A DNA stretch of 64,000 nt from Haloarculaceae archaeon H-GB1-1 (GTDB lineage: Archaea > Halobacteriota > Halobacteria > Halobacteriales > Haloarculaceae): positions 26,428-90,427 of the forward strand of contig JARUKX010000012.1 of NCBI GenBank assembly GCA_029688825.1. Direction: 5' to 3'. Position 1 is the stretch's first letter; each line of letters starts with the position of its first letter. The notes under the pieces were generated by a model. That model was not told the DNA's origin and ran no database searches. It saw only the letters and a program-made list of their open reading frames with translations. Both the position numbers and the translations under genes were made by a program. Below are positions 24,125 through 33,854 of this stretch, one piece after another.

Positions 24125-26587
24125 ATGACAGAGGAACACCCCTCCATCGACGACCAGTACGAACCGCTCTCGACCGACGTCGACCTCGACGACCCAGCGC
24201 TGTACCTGAACCGTGAGCTGAGCGAACTGGAGTTCCAGCGACGAGTCCTCCACGAGGCACTCGACGACCGCAATCCCCTGCTGGAGCGACTGCGGTTTCT
24301 CGCCATCTTCACCCGCAACATGGACGAGTTCTTCATGAAACGAATCGGCGGGCTCAAACAGCAGATAGACGCCGGCGTGACCGAGCAGACGCCGGACGGT
24401 CGCACCCCGAGAGAGCAGTGGGTCGAGGCCCACGAGACGGCCAGACCGATGTTCGACACGCAGACCGAGTGCTATCAGGAGCTGCTCCGACCCGCCCTCG
24501 CCGACGCAGGGATCGACATCGTCGACTACCAGGACCTGACCGACACCGAGCAGGCGGAGATGCGGGAGTACTTCGAGTCGTCGGTCCTGCCGACGCTGAC
24601 GCCGCTGTCGTTCGATCCCGCACATCCGTTCCCGTTCATCTCGAATCGAAGCCTGTCGCTCGCCGTCCTGACGAAACGGCCGGAGTCCGACGAGCCGACG
24701 TTCACCCGGGTGAAGATCCCGCAGAATCTGCCCCGACTGGTGGAACTCGACGCGGGGAGCAGGTACGTCCTCATCGAGGAGATCATGCGGGCGAACATGG
24801 ACCTCCTGTTCCCGAACGTCGACGTGATCGATACGTCCTTGTTCCGGCTGACCCGGAACGCGGAGGTCCGACGCGACGAGGAGGTCGCGGAGGACCTCAT
24901 CGACATGATCGAGGAGGTCATCGAACAACGGCGGTTCGCGACGGTGGTCCGGCTCGAAGTCGAGGAAGAGATGCCAGAGCGCGCCAGGAAAGTGTTGACG
25001 ACGCAGCTCGACCTCGACGACCGCGAAGTGTACGAACACGACGGCCCGCTCGACTTCCGGGAGTTCATGGACCTCACCGACCTCGACCGCCCGGAGCTCA
25101 AACTCGACCCCTGGACGCCCCAACCGCATCCCCGGCTCCGGGACGGCGACCCCGCGCTCGGGCAGGACGCCGGCCCCGAGAGCATCTTCTCGCACGTCAA
25201 GGAGGACGACGTCCTGTTGCACCATCCGTACCACTCGTTCTCGGATACCGTCCATCGCTTCCTCGACGAGGCCGCCAACGATCCCGACGTACTCGCCATC
25301 AAGGCCGCTATCTACCGGACCGCGAGCGACTCGCAGGTCATCGAGAGTCTCATCGAGGCCGCCGACAACGGCAAGCAGGTCGCGGTGATGGTCGAACTCA
25401 AGGCCCGCTTCGACGAGCAGAACAACCTCCAGTGGGTGCGCCGACTGGAGGAAAACGGCATCCACGTCGCGTACGGGACCATCGGCCTGAAGACCCACAC
25501 GAAGACGGCGCTCGTCGTCCGCGAGGAGGCCGACGGCGTGCAACTGTACAGCCACGTGGGCACCGGAAACTACCACTCCGAGACCGCGAAAGGCTACGTC
25601 GACCTCGGCCTGCTCACCGCCAACCCCGACATCGGCCACGACCTCGTGAAGGTGTTCAACTTCTTCACGGGACCGGCCCTCGACGACGACTTCCGCACGC
25701 TCCTCATCGCTCCCGTGACGATGCGCGAGCAGTTCACCCAGTTCATCCGCCGTGAAGCACGGCACGCGCGCGAGGGCAGACGCGCACGGATCGTAGTAAA
25801 GGTGAACGGTCTGGAGGATCCCGCAATCGTCGAGGAACTCTACCGGGCGTCGATGGCCGGGGTCGATATCGATCTCGTCGTCAGGGACATCTGCCGGCTC
25901 CGACCCGGACTCGACGAGGTGAGCGAGAACGTCACCGTTCGCAGCGTCGTCGGCCGCTTCCTCGAACACTCGCGCATCTACTACTTCGAGAACGGCGGCG
26001 ACCCCGAGTACTACATCGGGTCGGCCGACTGGATGACGCGCAACCTCGACAAGCGCGTCGAAGCGGTCGCGCCCGTCGAGAATCGGGACCTTCGCGAACA
26101 GCTCCGCTACAATCTCGAACTCCTGCTCGCCGACAATCGCAAGAGCTGGGTGATGAACCCCGACGGCACGTACGAACAGCGCAGTCCCGACGGTGAGCGC
26201 GTCGTGAACACCCAGGAGGTGCTGATGGCCGAAACCCGTCGCGCCGCGCAGGACGACGACTGCCATCGCGGGACGGCGATGGAGTTTCCGCTCGAAACGG
26301 ACCTGCTCGTCGACGCCGTCGACACCACGGACTCGACCCTCGACGATACTGAGGTGACGGCTCTCGATGCCGATGAGGAGGAAACGGTTCCCGAGGACGA
26401 CGAGGAGACATCTCTCAGCGATTCGCGTGCCGATGGCGGGCTGCCAGACCCGCTGGTGGCACACGAGGACAAGTGGTACGAACCGAACAGCAAACAGTAC
26501 GAGTTCGCGGTCTACCTCCCCGAAGGCGGCCGTGCCTACCGGAAGACCGCCGACGGTGCCGCGTCGGCTATCGAACGCTACTACTAG
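24125..26587 (+). CDS. ppk1: Polyphosphate kinase 1
   Basis: An 820-residue PPK1, which makes inorganic polyphosphate from ATP reversibly. The N domain starts with YLNRELSELEFQRRVLHEA. The catalytic C1 and C2 domains contain the HVGTGNYHSETAKGY histidine region, FIRREARHAREGRRARIVVK, and YYIGSADWMTRNLDKRVE. The C-terminal ~90 residues form an acidic low-complexity tail, a likely halophilic adaptation. It is the second gene of an operon with the metallophosphatase and ends in a CTAG shared with the convergent AbrB-PhoU gene. The phosphate-uptake genes follow, placing storage next to uptake. Confidence 0.95.
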   Translation: MTEEHPSIDDQYEPLSTDVDLDDPALYLNRELSELEFQRRVLHEALDDRNPLLERLRFLAIFTRNMDEFFMKRIGGLKQQIDAGVTEQTPDGRTPREQWVEAHETARPMFDTQTECYQELLRPALADAGIDIVDYQDLTDTEQAEMREYFESSVLPTLTPLSFDPAHPFPFISNRSLSLAVLTKRPESDEPTFTRVKIPQNLPRLVELDAGSRYVLIEEIMRANMDLLFPNVDVIDTSLFRLTRNAEVRRDEEVAEDLIDMIEEVIEQRRFATVVRLEVEEEMPERARKVLTTQLDLDDREVYEHDGPLDFREFMDLTDLDRPELKLDPWTPQPHPRLRDGDPALGQDAGPESIFSHVKEDDVLLHHPYHSFSDTVHRFLDEAANDPDVLAIKAAIYRTASDSQVIESLIEAADNGKQVAVMVELKARFDEQNNLQWVRRLEENGIHVAYGTIGLKTHTKTALVVREEADGVQLYSHVGTGNYHSETAKGYVDLGLLTANPDIGHDLVKVFNFFTGPALDDDFRTLLIAPVTMREQFTQFIRREARHAREGRRARIVVKVNGLEDPAIVEELYRASMAGVDIDLVVRDICRLRPGLDEVSENVTVRSVVGRFLEHSRIYYFENGGDPEYYIGSADWMTRNLDKRVEAVAPVENRDLREQLRYNLELLLADNRKSWVMNPDGTYEQRSPDGERVVNTQEVLMAETRRAAQDDDCHRGTAMEFPLETDLLVDAVDTTDSTLDDTEVTALDADEEETVPEDDEETSLSDSRADGGLPDPLVAHEDKWYEPNSKQYEFAVYLPEGGRAYRKTADGAASAIERYY

Positions 26588-27582
26588 GGACGCGGTGCGG
26601 CCTTCTGCAGCGCGCTCTCGGCGATGTTCGCGCCGTAGTCGGCAGTTCGTGACAGCGAGTCGACGACGAGACCGAACGACTGCGCGCGTTGCGGGTCGTC
26701 GAGGTTCCGAATCGCCTCGTCGACGGCGCGGACGCAATCGTCGATCTCCGACACGTCTTCCCGAGCCTCGTTCGCGAGCCTGACCGCCTTGTCCGACTCG
26801 TCTTCGAGCAGCGCGTCCATCGCCATCTCCGGAACGCTAACGGCCGCTTCCTGGAGGTCTTCGAGCGGTTCCGTGACGTCCTCGGGGACGTCGTCGATTT
26901 CGGTACTGATACGAGCGATCTTCGTCGCGTGGTCCCCGATGCGCTCCAGTTGGCGCGCGCTCGACTGGTAGTCGAAGACCGTCTCGCGCGGGAAGCCGAT
27001 CTCCGTCGCTTCGGCCGGATTCCGGAGGACGGTCCGGAAGACGCGCGAGACCATGTACCAGAGGCGGTCGACGTCGTCATCGCGCTCCATGACGTCCTGT
27101 GCGAGTTCGTCGTCGCCCTCGACGAGCGCGCTGACGGCGTCGGACAGCATCGTGATGGCGACCAGGCGCATGCGCGTGATTGCGTTGTGGACGGACAGTT
27201 CCGAGGAGTCGAGCAGGTCCCGCAGGACGACGTGCTCGCCGGTCTCCTCGATGACCTCCAGCCCGACGAGGCCCTGTGTCGCGCCGCGGATCGTGCGCCG
27301 TTGCTGGGCCGTCATCCGCGTCGTCTCAAGCCTGATGATGTCGAAGCCGCTGACGTACATCGTCATCACCGCACGCGTCAGCTCGTCGCCTTCGAGATCG
27401 TCGATGTCGAGCTCCCCCTCCAGACGTCCCTCCTCGGTCCGTGGCTGCAACAGCAGGAGGTCGTTCTCGGAGTAGAACTCCACCACGCTCCCCGCGCTCA
27501 CGCCGTTTTCGGTCGCCCAGTCCTTCGGTAACGAGACGGTGTAGGTCGAACCACCCGTGACCTGAACCTTGCGCGTCTCCAT
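26584..27582 (-). CDS. AbrB-type DNA-binding domain fused to PhoU domains
   Basis: A 332-residue regulator. Residues 1-45 form a SpoVT/AbrB swapped-hairpin DNA-binding domain (VQVTGGSTYTVSLPKDWATE), followed by two PhoU-type three-helix bundles. The second has ARQLERIGDHATKIARI, the metal-binding PhoU motif. PhoU proteins sense PstB activity and hold phosphate signalling off when phosphate is plentiful. Joined to a DNA-binding head, this protein could both sense and repress, replacing a PhoR/PhoB pair, which is absent here. It is transcribed divergently from pstSCAB across a 341-nt AT-rich region and is the obvious candidate regulator of that promoter (inference). Confidence 0.88.
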   Translation of the reverse strand: METRKVQVTGGSTYTVSLPKDWATENGVSAGSVVEFYSENDLLLLQPRTEEGRLEGELDIDDLEGDELTRAVMTMYVSGFDIIRLETTRMTAQQRRTIRGATQGLVGLEVIEETGEHVVLRDLLDSSELSVHNAITRMRLVAITMLSDAVSALVEGDDELAQDVMERDDDVDRLWYMVSRVFRTVLRNPAEATEIGFPRETVFDYQSSARQLERIGDHATKIARISTEIDDVPEDVTEPLEDLQEAAVSVPEMAMDALLEDESDKAVRLANEAREDVSEIDDCVRAVDEAIRNLDDPQRAQSFGLVVDSLSRTADYGANIAESALQKAAPRP

Positions 27583-27745
27583 ACGTCGATGAATGGGTGC
27601 TGATGCACAATAAATTAATCCATATCTATATATGTAGATCAGATATCCTTTCTTGGATCGAAGTAAGCGGATTAGGGCCTCACAACAGATTCATACCGGC
27701 TGGAAACGGCCCGGAAGGTCCACGCAACCCGCAACCAATGCGCGA

Positions 27746-27762
27746 GTGCCGAATGTCGGCAC
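27746..27762 (+). other. 7-bp perfect hairpin in the pst control region
   Basis: GTGCCGA and TCGGCAC enclose the loop ATG. It lies about 160 nt before the pstS ATG, upstream of the core promoter. It is not followed by a T-run, so it is not an obvious terminator. It could be a protein-binding palindrome or part of a non-coding RNA. Confidence 0.4.
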
Positions 27763-27856
27763 AATACTTCTGAAACCGCCGATACCGGCCACAAAATAGC
27801 TCCTACTCCGACATCCTCGATAATGGCTGATAATAAATACCAATGGTACCTCTATA

Positions 27857-27886
27857 TAGAAATCATACTCAGAAATAGAAGTCATA
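27857..27886 (+). promoter_or_regulatory. Candidate Pho operator: direct repeats before pstS
   Basis: TAGAAATCATA (27857-27867) and TAGAAGTCATA (27876-27886) match at 10 of 11 bases with a 19-nt period. The second copy ends about 5 nt before the pstS TATA box, where an activator would contact TBP/TFB or a repressor would block them. The layout parallels the repeats before the metallophosphatase gene, though the sequence differs. Confidence 0.55.
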
Positions 27887-27891
27887 GTAGG

Positions 27892-27905
27892 GTATTTATT
27901 ACTAT
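27892..27905 (+). promoter_or_regulatory. TATA element of the pst operon
   Basis: GTATTTATTACTAT is centred about 25 nt before ATG 27924 and predicts a leaderless pstS transcript. Confidence 0.65.
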
Positions 27906-27923
27906 CCGGCCTGGAATCTGGTG

Positions 27924-29039
27924 ATGTCACGCCAACTCAGCAGTGGTGTTTCACGGCGGAAGTTCTTGGTCACGTCCGGTACAGCGAGCGCCGTCGCGCT
28001 CGCCGGCTGTTCGAGCAGTTCGGGCGGTAGTGAGACCGAGAGCGGGGGAAGCGAGGAGACGGCAACCGAGACGTCGAGCTCCGACGACTCCAGCAGCGGG
28101 AGCATGGGCCCGCTCGAATCCGGCGGTTCCTCGACGGTCTATCCCATCATGAACACGGCGTCCTCCTACTGGAATGCCAACCGTCCCGCGGACGACACCG
28201 AGTACTGGCCGCACGGCGAGTACGGCATCGAGACGGACAAGGCACTGGCCAACTACTGGGCGAGCCTCTACGGCTTCGACGCGGGCGAAGACGGCGACGC
28301 GCCGTACCAGGTAACGGTCGCCCTCTCCCACTCCGGCACCGGTGTCGAGAAGGTCATGAACGGCCAGATCGACGTCGGTAACTCCTCCGGGAACGTCCAG
28401 GACGAGCTTCCGGACCGCGACTCCTACGACAGTTTCATCGACCACGTCGTCGGCGTGGACGGCCAGCCGCTCGTCGTCTCCCAGGAGATCGCCGACGCTG
28501 GCGTCGAGAAGATCACCGGTCAGCAGCTCAAAGACATCTACAAGGGCCGTCTCACGAACTGGAGCGAAGTCGGTGGCCCTGACAAGGACATCCAGGTCCT
28601 CGGCCGCGTCAAGGGCTCCGGAACCCGCACTTCGTTCGTCTCCAACGTCTTCGACGACCCGAAGGCCGAGACGAGCGTCTCCAACCGCTACGGGCAGAAC
28701 CAGCGCCTCGCGCAAGCAATCGCGCAGGCCGACAACGCCATCAGCTACCTCGCGCTGGCGTTCATCGACACCGACGGTCTCGCACCCATCGCACTCGAAT
28801 GGGAAGGGACCACCTACGCGTACCAGGACGACAACAACGGCCTGGACTCGAAGGAGTACCCGCTCTCGCGTGACCTCCACTGCTACACGTGGGAAGGCAC
28901 CTCGAAGAAGGAGGCCGCCGTCCTCCGCATGGTCCTGTCCGACTTCGGTCAGGACACCTTCGTCGCGCCGAACAACTACTTCAGGCTCTCGAAGCGTCGC
29001 CAGGAAGAGGAGATGGCGAAGCTCCCCGAAACGGTCTAA
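27924..29039 (+). CDS. pstS: Phosphate ABC transporter substrate-binding lipoprotein PstS
   Basis: A 371-residue phosphate-binding protein. A Tat lipoprotein signal (SRRKFLVTSGTASAVALAGC) and a Ser/Glu/Thr-rich tether precede the periplasmic-binding fold. Phosphate-loop features are visible: SGGSSTVYPIM near the N terminus, ALSHSGTGVEKVMNGQIDVGNSS, and RVKGSGTRTSF. It would be anchored outside the membrane and deliver Pi to PstC/PstA. ATG 27924 is favoured by the TATA spacing over the GTG three bases earlier. It is the first gene of pstSCAB. Confidence 0.93.
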   Translation: MSRQLSSGVSRRKFLVTSGTASAVALAGCSSSSGGSETESGGSEETATETSSSDDSSSGSMGPLESGGSSTVYPIMNTASSYWNANRPADDTEYWPHGEYGIETDKALANYWASLYGFDAGEDGDAPYQVTVALSHSGTGVEKVMNGQIDVGNSSGNVQDELPDRDSYDSFIDHVVGVDGQPLVVSQEIADAGVEKITGQQLKDIYKGRLTNWSEVGGPDKDIQVLGRVKGSGTRTSFVSNVFDDPKAETSVSNRYGQNQRLAQAIAQADNAISYLALAFIDTDGLAPIALEWEGTTYAYQDDNNGLDSKEYPLSRDLHCYTWEGTSKKEAAVLRMVLSDFGQDTFVAPNNYFRLSKRRQEEEMAKLPETV

Positions 29040-29130
29040 TTCAGCCGTCTCGGCGGTGTTCGGTCGTGCAGCCGTTTCGAGAAATAGAAAACGATAATAC
29101 CCCACTTCCAAACCTTTGGTACAACGCGAA

Positions 29131-30240
29131 ATGCTCGAACGTGTCCCGGCTACCGCGCGCAAAACGATACTTGGTGATGACTCCGAGGACGGGTCGCTGC
29201 TTGTCGTCGCAATCGCCGGCCTGACACTTGTCGCAACGATTCTGACGTTCCTGTTCACGCCGGCCTACGCGCTGCCGATGCTGGCCGTGTTCGTCGCCGT
29301 CACGGCCGTGGGGTGGGTCACGTACCAGGCAGAGATCGCGCGCCTGCTCACGCTCGTTGCGACCGTCTCGACGGTCCTGACGGTCGGGTTCATCACGGCG
29401 TTCCTGTTCAGTAGCGCGTTCCCGGCGTTCGTCGAACACGGTCTCGGACTGCTCATCATCCCCGAGGGACAGTGGTTCTTCGGCCTCGACGCGGTCCTCC
29501 CAGTCGACGAATCGTACTGGAACCCGTCGAACGACGTGTACTCCCTGCTGCCGATGATGTGGGCGACGGTCATCGTGACCGTCATCGCCATCGCGGTCGC
29601 CGGTCCGCTCGGGCTGTTCGGCGCTCTGTTCATCAGCGAGGTCGCGAGCGACCGGATGCGCGAGTTCATCAAGCCCGGCGTCGAGATCCTCGCCGGCATC
29701 CCCTCCATCGTCTACGGCTTCATCGGGTTCCAGGTCCTGAACGGCTTCATCCAGACCTCGTTCCTCGACGAGGGAGCGAGCTTCCTTATCGCCGGTATCG
29801 TCGTCGGCATCATGGCGCTGCCGACGGTCGTCTCCGTCGGCGAGGACTCGCTGTCGAGCGTCCCGTCGTCGATGAAGGACGGCTCGGTCGCGATCGGCGC
29901 GACCCAATGGCAGACGATGAAGAGTATCTCGATTCCCGCCGCCTTCTCCGGTATCTCCGCTGCGATCATCCTCGGCATCGGACGCGCGGTCGGTGAGACC
30001 ATGGCGGTGGCGGCTATCATGGCCGCCGGCGTCGGTCTCGCCAACCCGCTGTTCGACGTCTTCGACGCGAGCGCGACGCTGACCAGTCTCATCGCGACGC
30101 AGTACGGGAGCGCCTCCGAGAGTACCATCGACGTGCTGTTCGTCGCCGGCGTCATCCTGTTCGTCATCGTCGGCACGATGAGCGTGGCGTCCCAGTACAT
30201 CGAACAACAGATGAAGAAGAAACTGAAGGGGCAACAATGA
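29131..30240 (+). CDS. pstC: Phosphate ABC transporter permease PstC
   Basis: A 369-residue membrane permease with about eight TM helices. Two N-terminal helices precede the usual six-helix core, which carries the EAA-type loop (GATQWQTMKSISIPAAFSGI) and the family motif GRAVGETMAVAA. ATG 29131 is preferred to TTG 29116. A 91-nt gap after pstS contains an A/T-rich AACGATAATACC that could be an internal promoter. Its TGA overlaps the pstA ATG (ATGA), indicating coupling. Confidence 0.92.
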   Translation: MLERVPATARKTILGDDSEDGSLLVVAIAGLTLVATILTFLFTPAYALPMLAVFVAVTAVGWVTYQAEIARLLTLVATVSTVLTVGFITAFLFSSAFPAFVEHGLGLLIIPEGQWFFGLDAVLPVDESYWNPSNDVYSLLPMMWATVIVTVIAIAVAGPLGLFGALFISEVASDRMREFIKPGVEILAGIPSIVYGFIGFQVLNGFIQTSFLDEGASFLIAGIVVGIMALPTVVSVGEDSLSSVPSSMKDGSVAIGATQWQTMKSISIPAAFSGISAAIILGIGRAVGETMAVAAIMAAGVGLANPLFDVFDASATLTSLIATQYGSASESTIDVLFVAGVILFVIVGTMSVASQYIEQQMKKKLKGQQ

Positions 30241-32891
30241 GCGAGGGGTACGCAACGGAGAACGCACTCGTCCAGGAGGAATCGGACCTGTACGACCGGG
30301 GACTCGACGCGGCCATCGCACTCACCGTCGTGTCGTTCGTCCTCGGGATGATCACGCTCGTCAAGGTGGTCGGACTCGCGACGAGCGGGGGCGCGCTCAC
30401 GAACTTCTTCGTGACCTTATTGGCCGTCGTCATCGGCGGCGTCGGTGTCGTTGGCGTCTTCTCGTGGGCCGGCGTGATCGACATCACGTCCCAACGGGTT
30501 CGAGGTATCGCCCTCGGCGGAATCGTCGACCTGGTCGTATTGACGGCACTGGTGACCGTACTCGACGTTACGCTGGCGACCGTTCTCGGTCTCCTCCTCG
30601 TCGCACAGGCCGCGATCGTCGCCCTCGCTGGCCTCGCATCGCGGTTCGAGTTGGTCGACACCGCGCCGAACATGAGCGCCGGACTGCTGGCCGGCGGTGC
30701 GTTCGGCGCCCTCGGTCTTCTCGTCGGGGCCGCCGTCGGCGGCACGCTCGTCGGCTTCGACTCGATGCTCTGGATACTCGTCGCGCTCGCGGTCGGCGCG
30801 GGCTTGCTGATTCTCACGATACTCCCGCGCGAGGACGTCGGATCGACGCTTCCGACGGCACTGCTCGTCGGCCTGCTCGGCCTCGTCGTCGCCACCGCGA
30901 CCATCGGGGTCGGCTGGGAGTGGAATCCCAACGCCCTATCTGGCGGCTTCACCGGCGGCGCCGTCATCCCGACCTTCGTGCTGTTCGGGTCGCTCCTGTC
31001 GAACTGGGCGGCAGCGAAGTGTCGCGCCGGGTTCGGTGCGCCGGGCCGCCAGTACGGGGCGTTCTTCGTCATCAACCTCAACGCGTTCATGATGGTGAGC
31101 GTGATGGCGACCATCGTCGTGTTCGTCACCGTCAAAGGCATCGGCTACGCCTTCCACGGATTCACCATCGGTGCCCCCGCCGCACTGGTAGTGTTGCTTC
31201 CGCTGCTCGTCCTGGCGGTGAACTGGGCACGAAAGCCCGCGGGAACGGACGCCTGGCGAACGGGTGCCAGACAGCTGGTCCGCGTACTGCCGCTTGCGCT
31301 CGTCGGCTCGCTGGCCGCAGTCGTCGCCTCCGTCTCCATCAGGGGCAGCGCCCTCACCTACCCGTTCACGTACACGGTGCAGGTGAACCGGCAGCCGAAG
31401 GTCCTCGACACCGGCATTTCGGTGACACCGGATCCGACCGTCGGTGCCCTCCTGCTCACGTTCTCGGCTCTCCTCCTGTTCGCCTACTTCGGACGCGCGT
31501 ACGGGACGTTACGAGGCGTCGGTCGCGACCCGTCGTGGGTCGACACAGTCAAACAGGGCGTCGCCCTGTCGGTCGCCGCAATGGCAGTCCTCACGGTCGT
31601 CTTCGCAGTACTGAGCCCGAGTCCGTTCGGTCTCCCGCTCGGCGGCACGGTCGGGCTGGTCGTCGTCGTCCTCGGGGCCGTCGTCGCAGGCGGGCTCTCC
31701 GTCGCCGCGGTCGCAACACCGCTCCGCGGTGGTGCTGGCACGAGTCTGGGTGAGGGACTCCACGATTACGCGCAGACGGTCGTCATCGGTCTGTCTGGAG
31801 CGCTCGCACTACTGACCGCAGTCGTCTTCCTCGAACCGACGGCCGGCGTGAACCCGTCGGTCGGGCCGGCGGACCTCGTCCCCATCGTCGCTCTCCTGAC
31901 GGCAGTCGCGTCGGTCGGTGTGAGCGTGTCCGCTGGCCACGCACGTCGGAGCGCCGCTGAACTTCGTCGGCGCGTGCTCGGTGAAGAGGCCGTCTTCGGG
32001 CTGGCGACCGCAGCAGGCGCGCTCGCTCTGCTCGGCGTCCACGTAGCGGCCACGGGCGCGAACTTCACCGTCGTCGGACTGACCGTCGGAACGAAGGGGT
32101 CGTTCTCCTGGCCGATGACGATGCAGTCGTACGTTCCGCTCGGGGCCGAACCCGGCGGCATCCTGCCGGCCATCGTCGGCACCGTCTGGCTGGTCGTGGG
32201 CGCGACGCTGTTCGCGGTGCCACTCGGCGTCGGTGCCGCGGTGTTCCTGACCGAGTACGCCGAGCAGGGTGCGTTCACCAGTCTGGTCGAGATCGCGACC
32301 AACGCGCTCTGGAGCACGCCGAGCGTCGTCTTCGGGCTGTTCGGAGCCGCGTTCCTCATCCCGCGACTCGGCGGTGACCGGTCGCTACTGGCCGGGATGT
32401 TGGTTCTCGGGTTCATGCTCTTGCCGCTGGTCCTCATCACGAGCCGCGAGGCGATTCTGGCGGTTCCGGACGAGTACCGAGACGCGAGCGCGGCACTGGG
32501 CGTGACGAAGTGGGAGACGATTCGCAGCGTCGTCCTCCCGGCAGCGATGCCCGGCGTCATCACGGGCGTCATCCTCGGCGTCGGCCGCATCGCGGGCGAG
32601 ACCGCCCCGCTCATTCTCGTGCTGGGGTCGACGCTGAACTCCAGCGAGCCAATCGCCGTCCTCGACGGGTTCACCTTCACCGCCGCCCCGCCGTTCGTCG
32701 GAAATCCTGCGCTGCTGGCGGAAACCGCGTCCCTGCCGACCCAAATCTGGGCGGTCATCGCGGCAGGCGTCAGTGGCTCCCCATCGATGGGATGGGCGAC
32801 GGCGTTCATCCTGCTCATGGTCGTCCTGGCGTTCTACGCCGTTGGGATCGTGAGTCGAACGTTCTTCCGGAGGAAACTGAACTATGAGTAA
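30237..32891 (+). CDS. pstA: Phosphate ABC transporter permease PstA with a very long N-terminal membrane extension
   Basis: An 884-residue protein, roughly three times the usual PstA length. The PstA core occupies about 610-884: [20 protein letters not shown], an EAA loop ([20 protein letters not shown]) and [12 protein letters not shown]. The first ~600 residues hold some 14-16 hydrophobic helices in the style of membrane scaffold proteins, with one longer extracytoplasmic segment around residues 375-405. No known domain is recognised there. The frame is continuous and codon use is uniform, so this is not an assembly artefact. It is coupled by ATGA to pstC and overlaps pstB by 8 nt. Confidence 0.88.
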   Translation: MSEGYATENALVQEESDLYDRGLDAAIALTVVSFVLGMITLVKVVGLATSGGALTNFFVTLLAVVIGGVGVVGVFSWAGVIDITSQRVRGIALGGIVDLVVLTALVTVLDVTLATVLGLLLVAQAAIVALAGLASRFELVDTAPNMSAGLLAGGAFGALGLLVGAAVGGTLVGFDSMLWILVALAVGAGLLILTILPREDVGSTLPTALLVGLLGLVVATATIGVGWEWNPNALSGGFTGGAVIPTFVLFGSLLSNWAAAKCRAGFGAPGRQYGAFFVINLNAFMMVSVMATIVVFVTVKGIGYAFHGFTIGAPAALVVLLPLLVLAVNWARKPAGTDAWRTGARQLVRVLPLALVGSLAAVVASVSIRGSALTYPFTYTVQVNRQPKVLDTGISVTPDPTVGALLLTFSALLLFAYFGRAYGTLRGVGRDPSWVDTVKQGVALSVAAMAVLTVVFAVLSPSPFGLPLGGTVGLVVVVLGAVVAGGLSVAAVATPLRGGAGTSLGEGLHDYAQTVVIGLSGALALLTAVVFLEPTAGVNPSVGPADLVPIVALLTAVASVGVSVSAGHARRSAAELRRRVLGEEAVFGLATAAGALALLGVHVAATGANFTVVGLTVGTKGSFSWPMTMQSYVPLGAEPGGILPAIVGTVWLVVGATLFAVPLGVGAAVFLTEYAEQGAFTSLVEIATNALWSTPSVVFGLFGAAFLIPRLGGDRSLLAGMLVLGFMLLPLVLITSREAILAVPDEYRDASAALGVTKWETIRSVVLPAAMPGVITGVILGVGRIAGETAPLILVLGSTLNSSEPIAVLDGFTFTAAPPFVGNPALLAETASLPTQIWAVIAAGVSGSPSMGWATAFILLMVVLAFYAVGIVSRTFFRRKLNYE

Positions 32892-33795
32892 TACCGCAGC
32901 CGACACCGAGATCGACATGGACACCGACACCGAGACGACCACGACTACCGGCGAGAGCCAGGAAGAAGTCAAGGCGGAGTGGACCGACTACGACTTCGCT
33001 GGCCAGCCGAAGCTGTCCGTCGAGAACCTCAACGTCTGGTACGGCGACGACCACGCGCTCAAAGACGTCTCGATGGACATTCCCGAAGAGAGCGTCACCG
33101 CACTCATCGGACCTTCCGGCTGTGGGAAGTCGACGTACCTCCGCTGTCTCAATCGGATGAACGACCGCATCAAGGTCGCGAACATCGATGGGTCCGTCGA
33201 ACTCGACGGCATGGAGATCTACGATACGAACACCAACCTCGTCGAGCTCCGCAAGCGCGTGGGCATGGTGTTCCAGGCACCCAACCCGTTCCCGAAGTCC
33301 ATTCGGGACAACATCTCCTACGGTCCCCGCAAGCACGGCGACATCAACAAGGGCTTTCTCGCCCGATTGCTGGGCCAGGACGACAGCGACGAGGAGGCCG
33401 AACTCGTCGAGCGCGCGCTGAAGCAGGCTGCGCTCTGGGACGAGGTCAGCGACCGTCTCGACGCCAACGCCCTCGGACTCTCCGGCGGCCAGCAGCAGCG
33501 ACTCTGTATCGCGCGTTGTCTCGCGACTGACCCCGAGGTCATCCTGATGGACGAGCCGGCGAGCGCGCTCGACCCCATCGCGACCGCGAAGATCGAGGAC
33601 CTCATCGAGGACCTCGCGAAGGACTACACCGTCGTCGTCGTCACGCATAGCATGCAACAGGCAGCCCGCATCTCCGACCAGACTGCCGTCTTCCTCACCG
33701 GCGGCGAACTCGTCGAGTACGACGACACGGACAAGATCTTCGAGAACCCGGAGAGCCAGCGCGTCGAAGACTACATCACCGGGAAGTTCGGGTAG
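32884..33795 (+). CDS. pstB: Phosphate ABC transporter ATP-binding protein PstB
   Basis: A 303-residue ATPase. An N-terminal acidic Thr/Glu-rich tail of about 40 residues precedes the NBD with Walker [10 protein letters not shown], signature [16 protein letters not shown], Walker [14 protein letters not shown] and switch His VVTHSM. The LRCLNRMND stretch after Walker A is PstB-specific. A loop of about 20 residues ([11 protein letters not shown]) is an acidic haloarchaeal insertion. It starts inside the last codons of pstA and completes the Pst transporter. Confidence 0.95.
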   Translation: MSNTAADTEIDMDTDTETTTTTGESQEEVKAEWTDYDFAGQPKLSVENLNVWYGDDHALKDVSMDIPEESVTALIGPSGCGKSTYLRCLNRMNDRIKVANIDGSVELDGMEIYDTNTNLVELRKRVGMVFQAPNPFPKSIRDNISYGPRKHGDINKGFLARLLGQDDSDEEAELVERALKQAALWDEVSDRLDANALGLSGGQQQRLCIARCLATDPEVILMDEPASALDPIATAKIEDLIEDLAKDYTVVVVTHSMQQAARISDQTAVFLTGGELVEYDDTDKIFENPESQRVEDYITGKFG

Positions 33796-33854
33796 ACGCC
33801 GGCTACTTTTCCCATGCCAGCAAGTGTCGTCAGGTACTCCACCACCCAACACAT

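Larger units (their letters stand above)
27583..27923. other. Intergenic control region between the AbrB-PhoU gene and pstS
   Basis: This 341-nt region has no gene and is far more AT-rich than its surroundings. From left to right it holds a minus-strand TATA (TTTATTG complement near 27609-27615), the element CATAT-CTAT-ATATG (27621-27634, perfect 5-bp arms), a 7-bp hairpin (27746-27762), the perfect 10-bp palindrome TCTATATAGA (27851-27860), direct repeats (27857-27886) and the pstS TATA. A short minus-strand open frame (27691-27930) was judged spurious. A small RNA cannot be excluded. Confidence 0.7.

Noticed and set aside
24122..26737. An 871-codon minus-strand open frame opposite ppk1
   Set aside because: It is a shadow of the ppk1 codon pattern with no recognisable domain; ppk1 motifs are unambiguous on the plus strand.
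27691..27930. A 79-codon minus-strand open frame in the pst control region
   Set aside because: It spans the pstS promoter elements, lacks a promoter of its own and shows no acidic haloarchaeal composition.
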